This document shows, one piece after another, positions 10,561 to 25,800 of a stretch of DNA of 64,000 bases. The notes below the pieces were generated by a model. It saw nothing but the letters and a program-made list of their open reading frames with translations. It was not told the origin of the DNA and made no database searches. The position numbers and the translations under genes were made by a program. The stretch spans positions 11,592,501 to 11,656,500 of the forward strand of contig NC_064621.1 in assembly GCF_023898315.1 (NCBI RefSeq). Direction: 5' to 3'. How positions within the stretch are numbered: the stretch's first letter is position 1; each line of letters starts with the position of its first letter. The DNA comes from Schistocerca nitens (Eukaryota; Arthropoda; Insecta; Orthoptera; Acrididae).

Positions 10561-13500
10561 TAGGAAGACTCAGTCTTCCTGTACTTAAGTCGGCATTGTG
10601 TCTCTTATATTTAATTCCGATGCAATTTCTGTGTTTCATCGTCAATGGGAAGGTCCAATGGATACAGTAAACCTGCAGAGGTGCATCGGAATGTAAAACT
10701 GCTGACACTGGAAACGCCCAAAGCATATACAGTAGGAAGAGACAGTCTTCCTCTACTTAAGTCGGCATTGTGTCTCATATATTTAATTCCGATGCAATTT
10801 CTGTGTTTCATCGTCACTGTGAAGGTCCAATGGATTCAGTAAACCCGCAGAGGTGCATCGGAATGTAAAACTGATGACACAGGAAACGCTCAAAAGATAG
10901 ACAGCAGGAAGACTCAGTCTTCCTGTACTTAAGTCGGCATTGTGTCTCTTATATTAAATTCCGATTCAATTTCTGTGTTTTATTTGTCAAGGGGAAGGCC
11001 ACGGGATACAGTAAACCTTCAGTGGTGCATCGGAATGTAAAACTGATGACACAGGAAACGCTCAAAACTTAGACAGTAGGAAGACTCAGTCTTCCTGTAC
11101 TTAAGTCGGCATTGTGTCTCTTATATTTAATTCCGATGCATTTTCTGTGTTTCATCGTCAATGGGACGGTCCAAGGGATACAGTAAACCTGCAGAGGTGC
11201 ATCGGACTGTAAAACTAGTGACACAGGAATCGTTCAAGATATAGACAGTAGGAAGACACAGTCTTCCTCTACTTAAGTCGGCATTGTGTCTCATATATTT
11301 AATTCCGATGCAATTTCTGTGTTTCATCGTCACTGTGAAGGTGCAATAAATACAGTAAACCTGCAGAGGTGCATCGGAATGTAAAACTGATGACACAGGA
11401 AACGCTCAAAACATAGACAGTAGGAAGACTCAGTTTTCCCGTACTTATGTCGGCATTGTGTCTCTTATATTTAATTCCGATGCAATTTCTGTGTTTCAGC
11501 GTCAATGGGAAGGTGCAAGGGATACAGTAAACCTGCAGAGGTGCATCGAAATGTAAAACTGCTGACACAGGAAACGCCCTAAACATATACAGTAGGAAGA
11601 GACAGTCTTCCTCTACTTATGTCGGCATTGTGTCTCATATATGTAATTCCGATGCAATTTCTGTGTTTCTTCGTCACTGTGAAGGTCCAATGGATACAGT
11701 AAACCTGCAGAGGTGCATCGGAATGTAAAACTGATGACACAGGAAACGCTCAAAAGATAGACAGCAGGAAGACTCAGTCTTCCTGTACTTAAGTCGGCAT
11801 TGTGTCTCTTATATTAAATTCCGATTCAATTTCTGCGTTTTATTGTCAATGGGAAGGTCCAATGGATTCAGTAAACCTGCAGAGGTGCATCGGAATGTAA
11901 AACTGATGACACAGGAAACGCTCAAAAGATAGACAGTAGGAAGACTCAGTCTATCTGTACTTAAGACGGCACTGTGTCTCTTATATTTAATTCTGAAGCA
12001 ATTTCTGTGTTTCATCGTCAATGGGAAGGTCCAAGGGATACAGTAAACCTGCAAGGTGCATCGAAATGTAAAACTGGTGACACAGAAAACGCTCAAAGAT
12101 AGACAGTAGGAATACTTCCTGTACTTAACTCGGCAATGTGACTCTTATATTTAATTCCGATGGAATTTCTGTGTTTCATTGTCAATGGGAAGGTCCAGGG
12201 GATACAGTAAACCTGCAGAGGTGCATCGGAATGTAAAACTGCTGACACAGGAAACGCCCAAAACATATACAGTAGGAAGACACAGTCTTCCTCTACTTAA
12301 GTCGGCATTGTGTGTCATATATTTAATTCCGATGCAATTTCTGTGTTTCATCGTCAATGGGAAGGTCCAATGGATTCAGTAAACAAAAAAATGGTTCAAA
12401 TGGCTCTGAGCACTATGGGACTCAACTGCTGAGGTCATTAGTCCCCTAGAACTTAGAACTAGTTAAACCTAACTAACCTAAGGACGTCACAAACATCCAT
12501 GCCCGAGGCAGGATTCGAACCTGCGACCGTAGCGGTCTTGCTGTTCCAGACTGCAGCGCCTTTAACCGCACGGCCACTTCGGCCGGCTTCAGTAAACCTG
12601 CAGAGGTGCATCGGAATGTAAAACTGATGACACAGGAAACGCTCAAAAGATAGACAGTAGGAAGACTCAGTCTTCCTGTACTTAAGTCGTCATTGTGTCT
12701 CTTATATTTAATTCCGATGCAATTTCTGTGTTTCATCGTCAATGGGAAGGGCCAAGGGATACAGTAAACCTGCAGAGGTGCATCGGAATGTAAAACCGCT
12801 GACACAGGAAACGCCCAAAACATATACAGTAGGAAGAGACAGTCTTCCTCTACTTAAGTCGGCATTGTGTCTCATATATTTAATTCCGATGCAATTTCTG
12901 TGTTTCATCGTCACTGTGAAGGTCCAATGGATTCAGTAAACCTGCAGAGGTGCATCGGAATGTAAAACTGATGACACAGGAAACGCTCAAAAGATAGACA
13001 GCAGGAAGACTCAGTCTTCCTGTACTTAAGTCGGCATTGTGTCTCTTATATTTAATTCCGATGGAATTTCTGTGTTTCATCGTCAATGGGAAGGTCCAGG
13101 GGATACAGTAAACCGGTAGAGGTACATTGGAATGTAAAACTGGTGACAGAGGAAACGCTCAAAACATAGACCCTCAGAAGACTCAGTTTTCATGTACTTA
13201 AGTCTGCGTTGTGATTCTTATATTTAATTCCGATGCAATTTCTGTGTTTCATCGTCAATGGGAAGGTCCAAGGGATACAGTAAACCTGCAGAGGTGCATC
13301 GGAATGTAAAACTGCTGACACAGGAAACGCCCAAAACATATACAGTAGGAAGAGACAGTCTTCCTCTACTTAAGTCGGCATTTTGTCTCATATATTTAAT
13401 TCCGATGCAATTTCTGTGTTTCATCGTCACTGTGAAGGTCCAATGGATTCAGTAAACCTGCAGAGGTGCATCGGAATGGAAAACAGATGACACAGGAAAC

Positions 13501-16500
13501 GCTCAAAAGATAGACAGCAGGAAGACTCAGTCCTCCTGTACTTAAGTCGGCATTGTGTCTCTTATATTAAATTCCGATTCAATTTCTGTGTTTTATTGTC
13601 AATGGGAAGGCCACGGGATACAGTAAACCTGCAGAGGGGCATCGCACTGTAAAACTAGTGACACAGGAAACGCTCAAAATATAGACAGTAGGAAGACACA
13701 GTCTTCCTCTACTTAAGTCGGCATTGTGTCTCTTATATTAAATTCCGATTCAATTTCTGTGTTTTATTGTCAATGGGAAGGTCCAATGGATTCAGTAAAC
13801 CTGCAGAGGTGCATCGGAATGTAAAACTGATGACACAGGAAACGCTCAAAAGATAGACAGTAGGAAGACTCAGCCTTCCTGTACTTAAGTCGTCATTGTG
13901 TCTCTTATATTTAATTCCGATGCAATTTCTGTGTTTCATCGTCACTGTGAAGGTCAAATGGATACAGTAAACCTGCAGAGGTGCATCTAAATGTAAAACT
14001 GGTGACACAGAAAACGCTCAAAGATAGACAGTAGGAATACTTCCTGTACTTAACTCGGCAATGTGACTCTTATATTTAATTCCGATGGAATTTCTGTGTT
14101 TCATTGTCAATGGGAAGGTCCAGGGGATACAGTAAACCTGCAGAGGTACATCGGAATGTAAAACTGCTGACACAGGAAACGCCCAAAACATATACAGTAG
14201 GAAGACACAGTCTTCCTCTACTTAAGTCGGCATTGTGTGTCATATATTTAATTCCGATGCAATTTCTGTGTTTCATCGTCAATGGGAAGGTCCAATGGAT
14301 TCAGTAAACCTGCAGAGGTGCATCGGAATGTAAAACTGATGACACAGGAAACGCTCAAAAGATAGACAGTAGGAAGAGACAGTCTTCCTCTAGTTAAGTC
14401 GGCATTGTGTCTCATATATTTAATTCCGATGCAATTTCTGTGTTTCATCGTCACTGTGAAGGTCCAATGGATTCAGTAAACCTGCAGAGGTGCATCGGAA
14501 TGTAAAACTGATGACACAGGAAACGCTCAAAAGATAGACAGCAGGAAGACTCAGTCTTCCTGTACTTAATTCGGCATTGTGTCTCTTATATTAAATTCCG
14601 ATTCAATTTCTGTGTTTTATTGTCAATGGGAAGGTCCAATGGATTCAGTAAACCTGCAGAGGTGCATCGGAATGTAAAACTGATGACACAGGAAACGCTC
14701 AAAAGATAGACAGTAGGAAGACTCAGTCTTCCTGTACTTAAGTCGTCATTGTGTCTCTTATATTTAATTCCGATGCAATTTCTGTGTTTCATCGTCAATG
14801 GGAAGGTCCAAGGGATACAGTAAACCTCCAGAGGTTTATCGGAATGTAAAACTGGTGACACAGGAAACGTTCAAAACATAGACAGTAGGAAGACACAGTC
14901 TTCCTCTACTTAAGTCATCATGGTGTCTCTTATATTTAATTCCGATGCAATTTCTGTGTTTCATCGTCACTGTGAAAGTCCAATGGATACAGTAAACCTG
15001 CAGAGGTGCATCGGAATGTAAAACAGATGACACAGGAAACGCTCAAAACATTGACAGTAGGACGACTCAGTCTTCCTGTACTTAAGTCGGCATTGTGTCT
15101 CTTATATTTAATTCTGATGCAATTTCTGTGTTTCATCGTAAATGGGAAGGTCCAACACTGTGAAGGTCCAATGGATACAGTAAACCTGCAGAGGTGCATC
15201 GGAATGTAAAACTGATGACACAGGAAACGCTCAAAACATTGACAGTAGGACGACTCAGTCTTCCTGTACTTAAGTCGGCATTGTGTCTCTTATATTTAAT
15301 TCTGATGCAATTTCTGTGTTTCATCGTCAATGGGAAGGTCCAAGGGATACAGTAAACCGGTAGAGGTACATTGGAATGTAAAATTGGTGACAGAGGAAAC
15401 GCTCAAAACATAGACCCTCAGAAGACTCAGTTTTCATGTACTTAAGTCTGCGTTGTGATTCTTATATTTAATTCCGATGCAATTTCTGTGTTTCATCGTC
15501 AATGGGAAGGTCCAAGGGGTACAGTAAACCTGCAGAGGTGCATCGGAATGTAAAACTGCTGACACAGGAAACGCCCAAAGCATATACAGTAGGAAGAGAC
15601 AGTCTTCCTCTACTTAAGTCGGCATTGTGTCTCATATATTTAATTCCGATGTAATTTCTGTGTTTCATCGTCACTGTGAAGGTCCAATGGATTCAATAAA
15701 CCTGCAGAGGTGCATCGGAATGTAAAACTGATGACACAGGAAACGCTCAAAAGATAGACAGCAGGAAGACTCAGTCTTCCTGTACTTAAGTCGGCATTGT
15801 GTCTCTTATATTTAATTCCCATGCAATTTCTGTGTTTCACCGTCAATGGGAAGGTCCAAGGGATACAGTAAACCTGCAGAGGTGCATCGGACTGTAAAAC
15901 TAGTGACACAGGAAACGTTCAAAATATAGACAGTAGGAAGACACAGTCTTCCTCTACTTAAGTCGGCATTGTGTCTCATATATTTAATTCCGATGCAATT
16001 TCTGTGTTTCATCGTCACTGTGAAGGTCCAATGGATACAGTAAACCTGCAGAGGTGCATCAGAATGTAAAACTGATGACACAGGAAACGCTCAAAAGATA
16101 GACAGTAGGAAGACTCAGTCTTCCTGTACTTATGTCGGCATTGTGTCTGTTATATTTAATTCCGATGCAATTTCTGTGTTTCATCGTCAATGGGAAGGTC
16201 CAAGGGATACAGTAAACCTGCAGAGGTGCATCGAAATGTAAAACTGATGACACAGAAAACGCTCAAAACATAGACAGTAGGAAGACTCAGTCTTCCTGTT
16301 CTTAAGTCGGCATTGTGTCTCTTATATTTAATTCCGATGCAATTTCTGTGTTTCATCGTCAATGGGAAGGTCCAGGGGATACAGTAAACCTGTAGAGGTG
16401 CATTGGAATGTAAAACTGGTGACACAGGAAACGCTCAAAACATAGACCCTAAGAAGACTCAGTTTTCTTGTACTTAAGTCGGCGTTGTGTCTCTTATATT

Positions 16501-17480
16501 TAATTCCGATGAAAATTCTGTGTTTCATCGTCAATGGGAAGGTCCAAGGGGTACAGTAAACCTGAAGCGGTGCATCGGAATGTAAAACTGGTGACACAGG
16601 AAACGCCCTAAACATATACAGTAGGAAGACACAGTCTTCCTCTACTTAAGTCGGCATTGTGTCTCATATATTTAATTCCGATACAATTTCTGTGTTTCAT
16701 CGTCACTGTGAAGGTCCAATGGATACAGTAAACCTGCAGAGGTGCATCGGAATGTAAAACTGATGACACAGGAAACGCTCAAAACATTGACAGTAGAACG
16801 ACTCAGTCTTCCTGTACTTAAGTCGGCATTGTGTCTCTTATATTTAATTCTGATGCAATATCTGTGTTTCATCGTCAATGGGAAGGTCCAAGGGATACAG
16901 TAAACCGGTAGAGGTACATTGGAATGTAAAACTGGTGACAGAGGAAACGCTCAAAACATAGACCCTCAGAAGACTCAGTTTTCATGTACTTAAGTCTGCG
17001 TTGTGATTCTTATATTTAATTCCGATGCAATTTCTGTGTTTCATCGTCAATGGGAAGCTCCAAGGGGTACAGTAAACCTGCAGAGGTGCATCGGAATGTA
17101 AAACTGCTGACACAGGAAACGCCCAAAGCATATACAGTAGGAAGAGACAGTCTTCCTCTACTTAAGTCGGCATTGTGTCTCATATATTTAATTCCGATGT
17201 AATTTCTGTGTTTCATCGTCACTGTGAAGGTCCAATGGATTCAATAAACCTGCAGAGGTGCATCGGAATGTAAAACTGATGACACAGGAAACTCGCAAAA
17301 GATAGACAGCAGGAAGACTCAGTCTTCCTGTACTTAAGTCGGCATTGTGTCTCTTATATTAAATTCCGATTCAATTTCTGTGTTTTATTGTCAACGGGAA
17401 GGCCACGGGATACAGTAAACCTTCAGTGGTGCATCGGAATGTAAAACTGGTGACACAGGAAACGCTCAAAACTTAGACGG
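10561..17480. repeat. 6920-bp tandem duplication, copy 2 (contains SINE)
   Basis: Second copy of 3641-10560, directly adjacent. The shared SINE, with the same flanking bases and the same target-site duplication, shows that the block was duplicated after the SINE inserted rather than hit twice. Past 17480 the sequence no longer continues as a third copy: GCGATTT near 17543 and a GGTCCAAGGG-type monomer replace the expected variant. Confidence 0.93.
12385..12587 (-). mobile_element. tRNA-derived SINE, copy 2
   Basis: The same SINE 6920 bp downstream, with the same insertion point and target duplication (12375-12384 and 12588-12597). It differs by one visible base (G at 12486 against A at 5566). 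It is the passenger of the 6920-bp segmental duplication and not an independent insertion. Confidence 0.9.
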
Positions 17481-18560
17481 TAGGAAGACTCAGTCTTCCT
17501 GTACTTAAGTCGGCATTGTGTCTCTTATATTTAATTCCGATGCGATTTCTGTGTTTAACCGTCAATGGGAAGGTCCAAGGGATACAGTAAACCTGCAGAG
17601 GTGCATCGGACTGTAAAACTAGTGACACAGGAAACGTTCAAAATATAGACAGTAGGAAGACACAGTCTTCCTCTACTTAAGTCGGCATTGTGTCTCATAT
17701 ATTTAATTCCGAAGCAATTTCTGTGTTTCATCGTCACTGTGAAGTTCCAATGGATACAGTAAACCTGCAGAGGTGCATCAGAATGTAAAACTGATGACAC
17801 AGGAAACGCTCAAAAGATAGACAGTAGGAAGACTCAGTCTTCCTGTACTTATGTCGGCATTGTGTCTGTTATATTTAATTCCGATGCAATTTCTGTGTTT
17901 CATCGTCAATGGGAAGGTCCAAGGGATACAGTAAACCTGCAGAGGTGCATCGAAATGTAAAACTGATGACACAGAAAACGCTCAAAACATAGACAGTAGG
18001 AAGACTCAGTCTTCCTGTTCTTAAGTCGGCATTGTGTCTCTTATATTTAATTCCGATGCAATTTCTGTGTTTCATCGTCAATGGGAAGGTCCAGGGGATA
18101 CAGTAAACCTGTAGAGGTGCATTGGAATGTAAAACTGGTGACACAGGAAACGCTCAAAACATAGACCCTAAGAAGACTCAGTTTTCTTGTACTTAAGTCG
18201 GCGTTGTGTCTCTTATATTTAATTCCGATGAAAATTCTGTGTTTCATCGTCAATGGGAAGGTCCAAGGGGTACAGTAAACCTGAAGCGGTGCATCGGAAT
18301 GTAAAACTGGTGACACAGGAAACGCCCTAAACATATACAGTAGGAAGACACAGTCTTCCTCTACTTAAGTCGGCATTGTGTCTCATATATTTAATTCCGA
18401 TACAATTTCTGTGTTTCATCGTCACTGTGAAGGTCCAATGGATACAGTAAACCTGCAGAGGTGCATCGGAATGTAAAACTGATGACACAGGAAACGCTCA
18501 AAACATAGACAGTAGGACGACTCAGTCTTCCTGTACTTAAGTCGGCATTGTGTCTCTTAT
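17481..18560. repeat. Partial satellite copy at 1719-bp offset
   Basis: This stretch matches 15762 onward at a constant 1719-bp offset (10 x 172 - 1). It includes the distinctive order of GCACTGTAAAACTAGTG-like, CATCAGAATG, TTGTGTCTGTTATATT and CTGAAGCGGTGC monomers. Near 18.5 kb the variants diverge. It looks like a further unequal exchange at the end of the 6920-bp duplication. Confidence 0.75.
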
Positions 18561-21500
18561 ATTTAATTCTGATGCAATTTCTGTGTTTCATCGTCAATGG
18601 GAAGGTCCAAGGGATACAGTAAACCTGCAGAGGTGCATCGAAATGTAAAACTGGTGACACAGGAAACGCGCAAAAGATAGACAGTAGTAATACTCAGTCT
18701 TTCTGTACTTAAGTCGGCATTGTGTCTCTTATATTTAATTCCGATGCAATTACTGTGTTTCATCGTCAATGGGAAGGTCTAAGGGATACAGTAAACCTGC
18801 AGAGGTGCATCGGAATGTAAAACTGGTGACACAGGAAACGTTTTAAACACAGACAATAGAAAGACACAGTCTTCCTCTACTTTAGTCGGCATTGTGTCTC
18901 TTATATTTAATTCCAATGCAATTTCTGTAATTCATCGTCAATGGGAAGGTCCAATGGATAGAGTAAACCTGCAGAGGGGCATCGGAATGTAAAACTGGTG
19001 ACACAGGAAACGCTCAAAACATTGACAGTAGAAAGACTCAGTCTTCCTGTCCCGAAGTCGGCATTGTGTCTCTTATATTTAATTCCGATGCAATTTCTGT
19101 GTTTCATCGTCAATGGGAAGGTCCAAGGGATACAGTAAACCTGCAGAGGTGCATCGAAATGTAAAACTGATGACACAGTAAACGCTCAAAACATAGACAG
19201 TAGGAAGACTCAGTCTTCCTGTACTTAAGTCGTCATTGTGTCTCTTATATGTAATTCCGATGCAATTTATGTGTTTCATCGCCAATGGAAAGGTCCAGGG
19301 GATACAGAAATCCTGTAGAGGTGCATTAGAATGTAAAACTGGTGACACAGGAGACGCTCAAAACATAGACCCTAAGAAGACTCAGTTCTCTTGTACTTAA
19401 GTCGGCGTTGTGTCTCTTATATTTAATTCGGATGCAATTTCTGTGTTCTGTCGTCAATGGGAAGGTCCAAGGGATACAGTAAACCTGCAGAGGTGCATCG
19501 GAATGTAAAACTGGTGACACAGGAAACGTTCAAAACATAGACAATAGGAAGACACAGTCTTCCTGTACTTAAGTCGTCATTGTGTCTCTTATATTTAATT
19601 CCGATGCAATTTCTGTGTTTCATCGTCAATGGGAAGGTCCAAGGGATACAGTAAACCTCCAGAGGTTTATCGGAATGTAAAACTGGTGACACAGGAAACG
19701 TTCAAAACATAGACAGTAGGAAGACACAGTCTTCCTCTACTTAAGTCATCATGGTGTCTCTTATATTTAATTCCGATGTAATTTCTGTGTTTCATCGTCA
19801 CTGTGAAGGTCCAATGGATACAGTAAACCTGCAGAGGTGCATCGGAATGTAAAACTGATGACACAGGAAACGCTCAAAACATAGACAATAGGACGACTCA
19901 GTCTTCCTGTACTTAAGTCGGCTTGTGTCTCTTATATTTAATTCTGATGCAATTTCCGTGTTTCATCGTCAATGGGAAGGTCCAAGGGATACAGTAAACC
20001 TGCAGAGATGCATCGAAATGTAAAACTGGTGACACAGGAAACGCGCAAAAGATAGACAGTAGGAATACTCAGTCTTTCTGTACTTAAGTCGGCATTGTGA
20101 CTCTTATATTTAATTCCGATGCAATTACTGTGTTTCATCGTCAATGGGAAGGTCCAAGGGATACAGTAAACCTGCAGAGGTGCATCGGAATTAAAAACTG
20201 GTGACACAGGAAACGTTCAAAACATAGACAATAGGAAGATACAGTCTTCCTCTACTTAAGTCGGCATTGTGTCTCATATATTTAATTCCGATGCAATTTC
20301 TGTGTTTCATCGTCACTGTGAAGGTCCAATGGATACAGTAAACCTGCAGAGGTGCATCGAAATGTAAAACTGGTAACACAGAAAACGCTCAAAGATAGAC
20401 AGTAGGAATACTTCCTGTACTTAAGTCGACAATGTGACTCATATATTTAATTCCGATGGAATTTCTGTGTTTCATCGTCAATGGGAAGGTCCAGGGGATA
20501 CAGTAAACCGGTAGAGGTTCATTGGAATGTAAAACTGGTGACACAGGAAACGCTCAAAACATAGACCCTCAGAAGACTCAGTTTTCATGTACTTAAGTCT
20601 GCGTTGTGTCTCTTATATTTAATTCCGATGCAATTTCTGTGTTTCATCGTCAATGGGAAGGTCCAAGGGATACAGTAAACCTGCAGAGGTGCACCGGAAT
20701 GTAAAACTGATGACACAGGAAACGCTCAAAAGATAGACAGTAGGAAGACTCAGTCTTCCTGTACTTAAGTCGGCATTGTGTCTCTTATATTTAATTCCGA
20801 TGCAATTTCTGTGTTTCATCGTCAATGGGAAGGTCCAAGGGATACAGTAAACCTGCAGAGGTGCATCGAAATGTAAAACTGATGACACAGAAAACGCTCA
20901 AAACATAGACAGTAGGAAGACTCAGTCTTCCTGTTCTTAAGTCGGCATTGTGTCTCTTATATTTAATTCCGATGCAATTTCTGTGTTTCATCGTCAATGG
21001 GAAGGTCCAAGGGATACAGTAAACCTGCAGAGGTGCATCGAAATGTAAAACTGGTGACACAGGAAACGCGCAAATGATAGACAGTAGGAATACTCAGTCT
21101 TTCTGTACTTAAGTCGGCATTGTGACTCTTATATTTAATTCCGATGCAATTACTGTGTTTCATCGTCAATGGGAAGGTCCAAGGGATACAGTAAACCTGC
21201 AGAGGTGCATCGGAATGTAAAACTGGTGACACAGGAAACGCTCAAAACATTGACAGTAGAAAGACTCAGTCTTCCTGTACTGAAGTCGCCATTGTGTCTC
21301 TTATATTTAATTCCGATGCAATTTCTGTGTTTCATCGTCAATGGGAAGGTCCAAGGGATACAGTAAACCTGCAGAGGTGCATCGAAATGTAAAACTGATG
21401 ACACAGTAAACACTCAAAACATAGACAGTAGGAAGACTCAGTCTTCCTGTACTTAAGTCATCATTGTGTCTCTTATATGTAATTCCGATGCAATTACTAT

Positions 21501-22852
21501 GATTCATCGTCAATGGGAAGGTCCAGGGGATACAGAAATCCTGTAGAGGTGCATTGGAATGTAAAACTGGTGACACAGGAAACGCTCAAAACATAGACCC
21601 TAAGAAGACTCAGTTCTCTTGTACTTAAGTCGGCGTTGTGTCCCTTATATTTAATTCGGATGCAATTTCTGTGTTTCATCGTTAATGGGAAGGCCAAGGG
21701 AAACAGTAAACCTGTAGAGGTGCATCGGAATGTAAAACTGGTGACACAGGAAACACTCAAATCATAGACAGTAGGAAGACTCAGTCTTCCTGTACTTAAG
21801 TCGGCATTGTGTCTCTTATATTTAATTCCGATGCAATTTCTGTATTTCATCGTCAATGGGAAGGTCCAAGGGATACAGTATACCTGCAGATGTGCATCGG
21901 AATGTAAAACTGGTGACACAGGAAACGCTCAAAATATAGACAGTAGGAAGACTCAGTCTTCCTCTACTTAAGTCGCCATTGTGTCTCTTACTTTTAATTC
22001 CGATGAAAATTCTGTGTTTCATCGTCAATGGGAAGGTCCAAGGGATACAGTAAACCTGCAGAGGTGCATCGGAATGTAAAACTGGTGACACAGGAAACGC
22101 CCAAAAAATATACAGTATTAGGACACAGTCTTCCTCTACTTAAGTCGGCATTGTGTCTCATATATTTAATTCCGATGCAATTTCTGTGTCTCATCGTCAC
22201 TGTGAAGGTCCTATGGATACAGTAAACCTGCAGAGGTGCATCGGAATGTAAAACTGATGACACAGGAAACGCTCAAAACATAGACAGTAGGAAAACTCAG
22301 TCTTCCTGTACTTAAGTCTTCATTGTGTCTCTTATATTTAATTCCGATGCAATTTCTGTGTTTCATCGTCAATGGGAAGGCCAAGGCATACAGTAAACTT
22401 GCAAAGGTGCATCGGAATGTAAAACTGGTGACACAGGAAACGCTCAAAACATAGACAGTAGGAAGACTCAGTCTTCCAGTACTGAAGTCGGCATTGTGTC
22501 TCTAATATTTAATTCCGATGCAATTTCTGTGTTTCATCGTCAATGGGAAGGTCCAAGGGATACAGTAAACCTGCAGAGGTGCATCGAAATGTAAAACTGG
22601 TGACACAGGAAACGCTCAAAAGATAGACAGTAGGAAGACTCAGTCTTCCTGTCCTTAAGTCGGCATTGTGTCTCTTATATTTAATTCCGATGCATTTTCT
22701 GTGTTTCATCGTCAATGGGAAGGTCCAGGGGATACAGTAAACCTGTAGAGGTGCTTTGGATTGTAAAACTGGTGACACAGGAAACGCTCAATACATAGAC
22801 CCTAAGAAGACTCAGTTTTCTTGTACTTAAGTCAGCGTTGTGTCTCTTATAT
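18561..22852. repeat. Mixed satellite monomers between two array domains
   Basis: Ordinary monomers with no long identical duplication that I could trace. Variants typical of the left domain (GTTCAAAACATAGACAATAGG, AATACTCAGTCTTTCTG) are mixed with ones that dominate to the right (AACATTGACAGTAGAAAG, GGATACAGAAATCCTG). No gene or mobile element is seen. Confidence 0.7.
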
Positions 22853-25800
22853 TTAATTCCGATGAAAATGCTGTGTTTCATCGTCAATGGGAAGGTCCAA
22901 TGGATACAGTAAACCTGCAGAGGTGCATCGGAATGTAAAACTGGTGACACAGGAAACGCTCAAAACATAGACCCTAAGAAGACTCAGTTCTCTTGTACTG
23001 AAGTCAGCATTGTGTCTCTTATATTTAATTCTCATGCAATTTCTGTGTTTCATCGTCAATGGGAAGGTCCAAGGGATACAGTAAACCTGCCGAGGTGCAT
23101 CGAAATGTAAAACTGGTGACACAGGAAACGCGCAAAAGATAGACAGTAGGAATACTCAGTCTTTCTGTACTTAAGTCAGCATTGTGACTCTTATATTTAA
23201 TTCCGATGCAATTACTGTGTTTCATCGTAAATGGGAAGGTCCAAGGGATACAGTAAACCTGCAGAGGTGCATCGGAATGTAAAACTGGTGACACAGGACA
23301 CGCTCAAAACATAGACAGTAGAAAGACTCAGTCTTCCTGTACTGAAGTCGGCATTGTATTTCTTATATTTAATTCCGATGCAATTTCTGTGTTTCATCGT
23401 CAATGGGAAGGTCCAAGGGATACAGTAAACCTGCAGAGGTGCATCGAAATGTAAAACTGATGACACAGTAAACGCTCAAAGCATAGACAGTAGGAAGACT
23501 CATGCTTCCTGTACTTAAGTCGTCATTGTGTCTCTTATATGTAATTCCGATGCAATTTCTGTGTTTCATCGTCAATGGGAAGGTCCAGGGGATACAGAAA
23601 ACCTGTAGAGGTGCATTGGAATGCAAAACTGGTGACACAGGAAACGATCAAAACATAGACCCTAAGAAGACTCAGTTCTCTTGTACTTATGTCGGCGTTG
23701 TGTCTCTTATATTTAATTCCGATGCAATTTCTGTATTTCATCGTCAATGTGAATGTCCAAGGGATACAGTAAACCTGCAGATGTGCATCGGAATGTAAAA
23801 CTGGTGACACAGGAAACGCTCAAAACATTGACAGTAGGAAGACTCAGTCTTCCTCTACTTAAGTCGCCATTGTGTCTCTTACATTTAATTCTGATGAAAA
23901 TTCTGTGTTTCACCGTCAATGGGAAGGTCCAAGGGATACAGTAAACCTGCAGAGGTGCATCGGAATGTAAAACTGATGACACAGGAAACGCTCAAAACAT
24001 AGACAGTAGGAAGACTCAGTCTTCCTGTACTTAAGTCGGCATTGTGTCTGTTATATTTAATTCCGATGCAATTTCTGTGTTTCATCGTCAATGGGAAGGC
24101 CAAGGGATACAGTAAACCTGCAGAGGTGCATCGAAATGTAAAACTGGTGACACAGGAAACGCTCAAAACATAGACAGTAGGAAGACTCAGTCTTCCAGTA
24201 CTGAAGTCTGCATTGTGTCTCTAATATTTAATTCCGATGCAATTTTTGTGTTTCATCGTCAATGGGAAGGTCCAAGTGATACAGTAAACCTGCAGAGGTG
24301 CATCTAAATGTGAAACTGGTGACACAGGAAACGCTCAAAAGATAGACAGTAGGAATACTCAGTCTTTCTGTACTTAAGTCAGCATTGTGACTCTTATATT
24401 TAATTCCGATGCAATTACTGTGCTTCATCGTCAATCGGAAGGTCCAAGGGACACAGTAAACCTGCAGAGGTGCATCGGAATGTAAAACTGGTGACACAGG
24501 AAACGCTCAAAACATAGACAGTAGGAAGACTCAGTCTTCCTGTACTTAAGTCGGCATTGTGTCTCTTATATTTAATTCCGATGCAATTTCTGTATTTCAT
24601 CGTCAATAGGAAGGTCCAAGGGATACAGTAAACCTGCAGATGTGCATCGGAATGTAAAACTGGTGACACAGGAAACGCTCAAAACATAGACAGTAGGAAG
24701 ACTCAGTCTTCCTCTACTTAAGTCGGCATTGTGTCTCTTATATTTAATTCCCATGCAATTTCTGTGTTTCATCGTCAATGGGAAGGTCCAATGGATACAG
24801 TAAACCTGCAGAGGGGCATCGGAATGTAAAACTGGTGACACAGGAAACGCTCAAAGCATTGACAGTAGAAAGACTCAGTCTTCCTGTACTGAAGTCGGCA
24901 TTGTGTCTCTTATATTTAATTCCGATGCAATTTCTGTGTTTCATCGTCAATGGGAAGGTCCAAGGGATACAGTAAACCTGCAGAGGTGCATCGAAATTTA
25001 AAACTGATGACACAGTAAACGCTCAAAACATAGACAGTAGGAAGACTCAGTCTTCCTGTACTTAAGTCGTCATTGTGTCTCTTATATGTAATTCCGATGC
25101 AATTTCTGTGTTTCATCGTGAATGGGAAGGTCCAGGGGATACAGAAAACCTGTAGAGGTGCATTGGAATGTAAAACTGGTGACACAGGAAACGCTCAAAA
25201 CATAGACTCTAAGAAGACTCAGTTCTCTTGTACTTAAGTCGGCGTTGTGTCTCTTATATTTAATTCGGATGCAATTTCTGTGTTTCATCGTCAATGGGAA
25301 GGCCAAGGGAAACAGTAAACCTGCAGAGGTGCATCGGAATGTAAAAGTGGTGACACACGAAACACTCAAATCATAGACAGTAGGAGGACTCAGTCTTCCT
25401 GTACTTAAGTCGGCATTGTGTCTCTTATACTTAATTCCGATGCAATTTCTGTATTCCATCGTCAATGTGAAGGTCCAAGGGATACAGTAAACCTGCAGAT
25501 GTGCATCGGAATGTAAAACTGGTGACACAGGAAACGCTCAAAACATAGGCAGTAGGATGACTCAGTCTTCCTCTACTTAAGTCGCCATTGTGTCTCTTAC
25601 ATTTAATTCCGATGAAAATTCTGTGTTTCATCGTCAATGGGAAGGTCCAAGGGATACAGTAAACCTGCAGAGGTGCATCGGAATGAAAACATCGTGACAC
25701 AGGAAACGCCCAAAACATATACAGTAGGAGGACACAGTCTTCCTCTACTTAAGTCGGCATTGTGTCTCATATATTTAATTCCGATGCAATTTCTGTGTTT

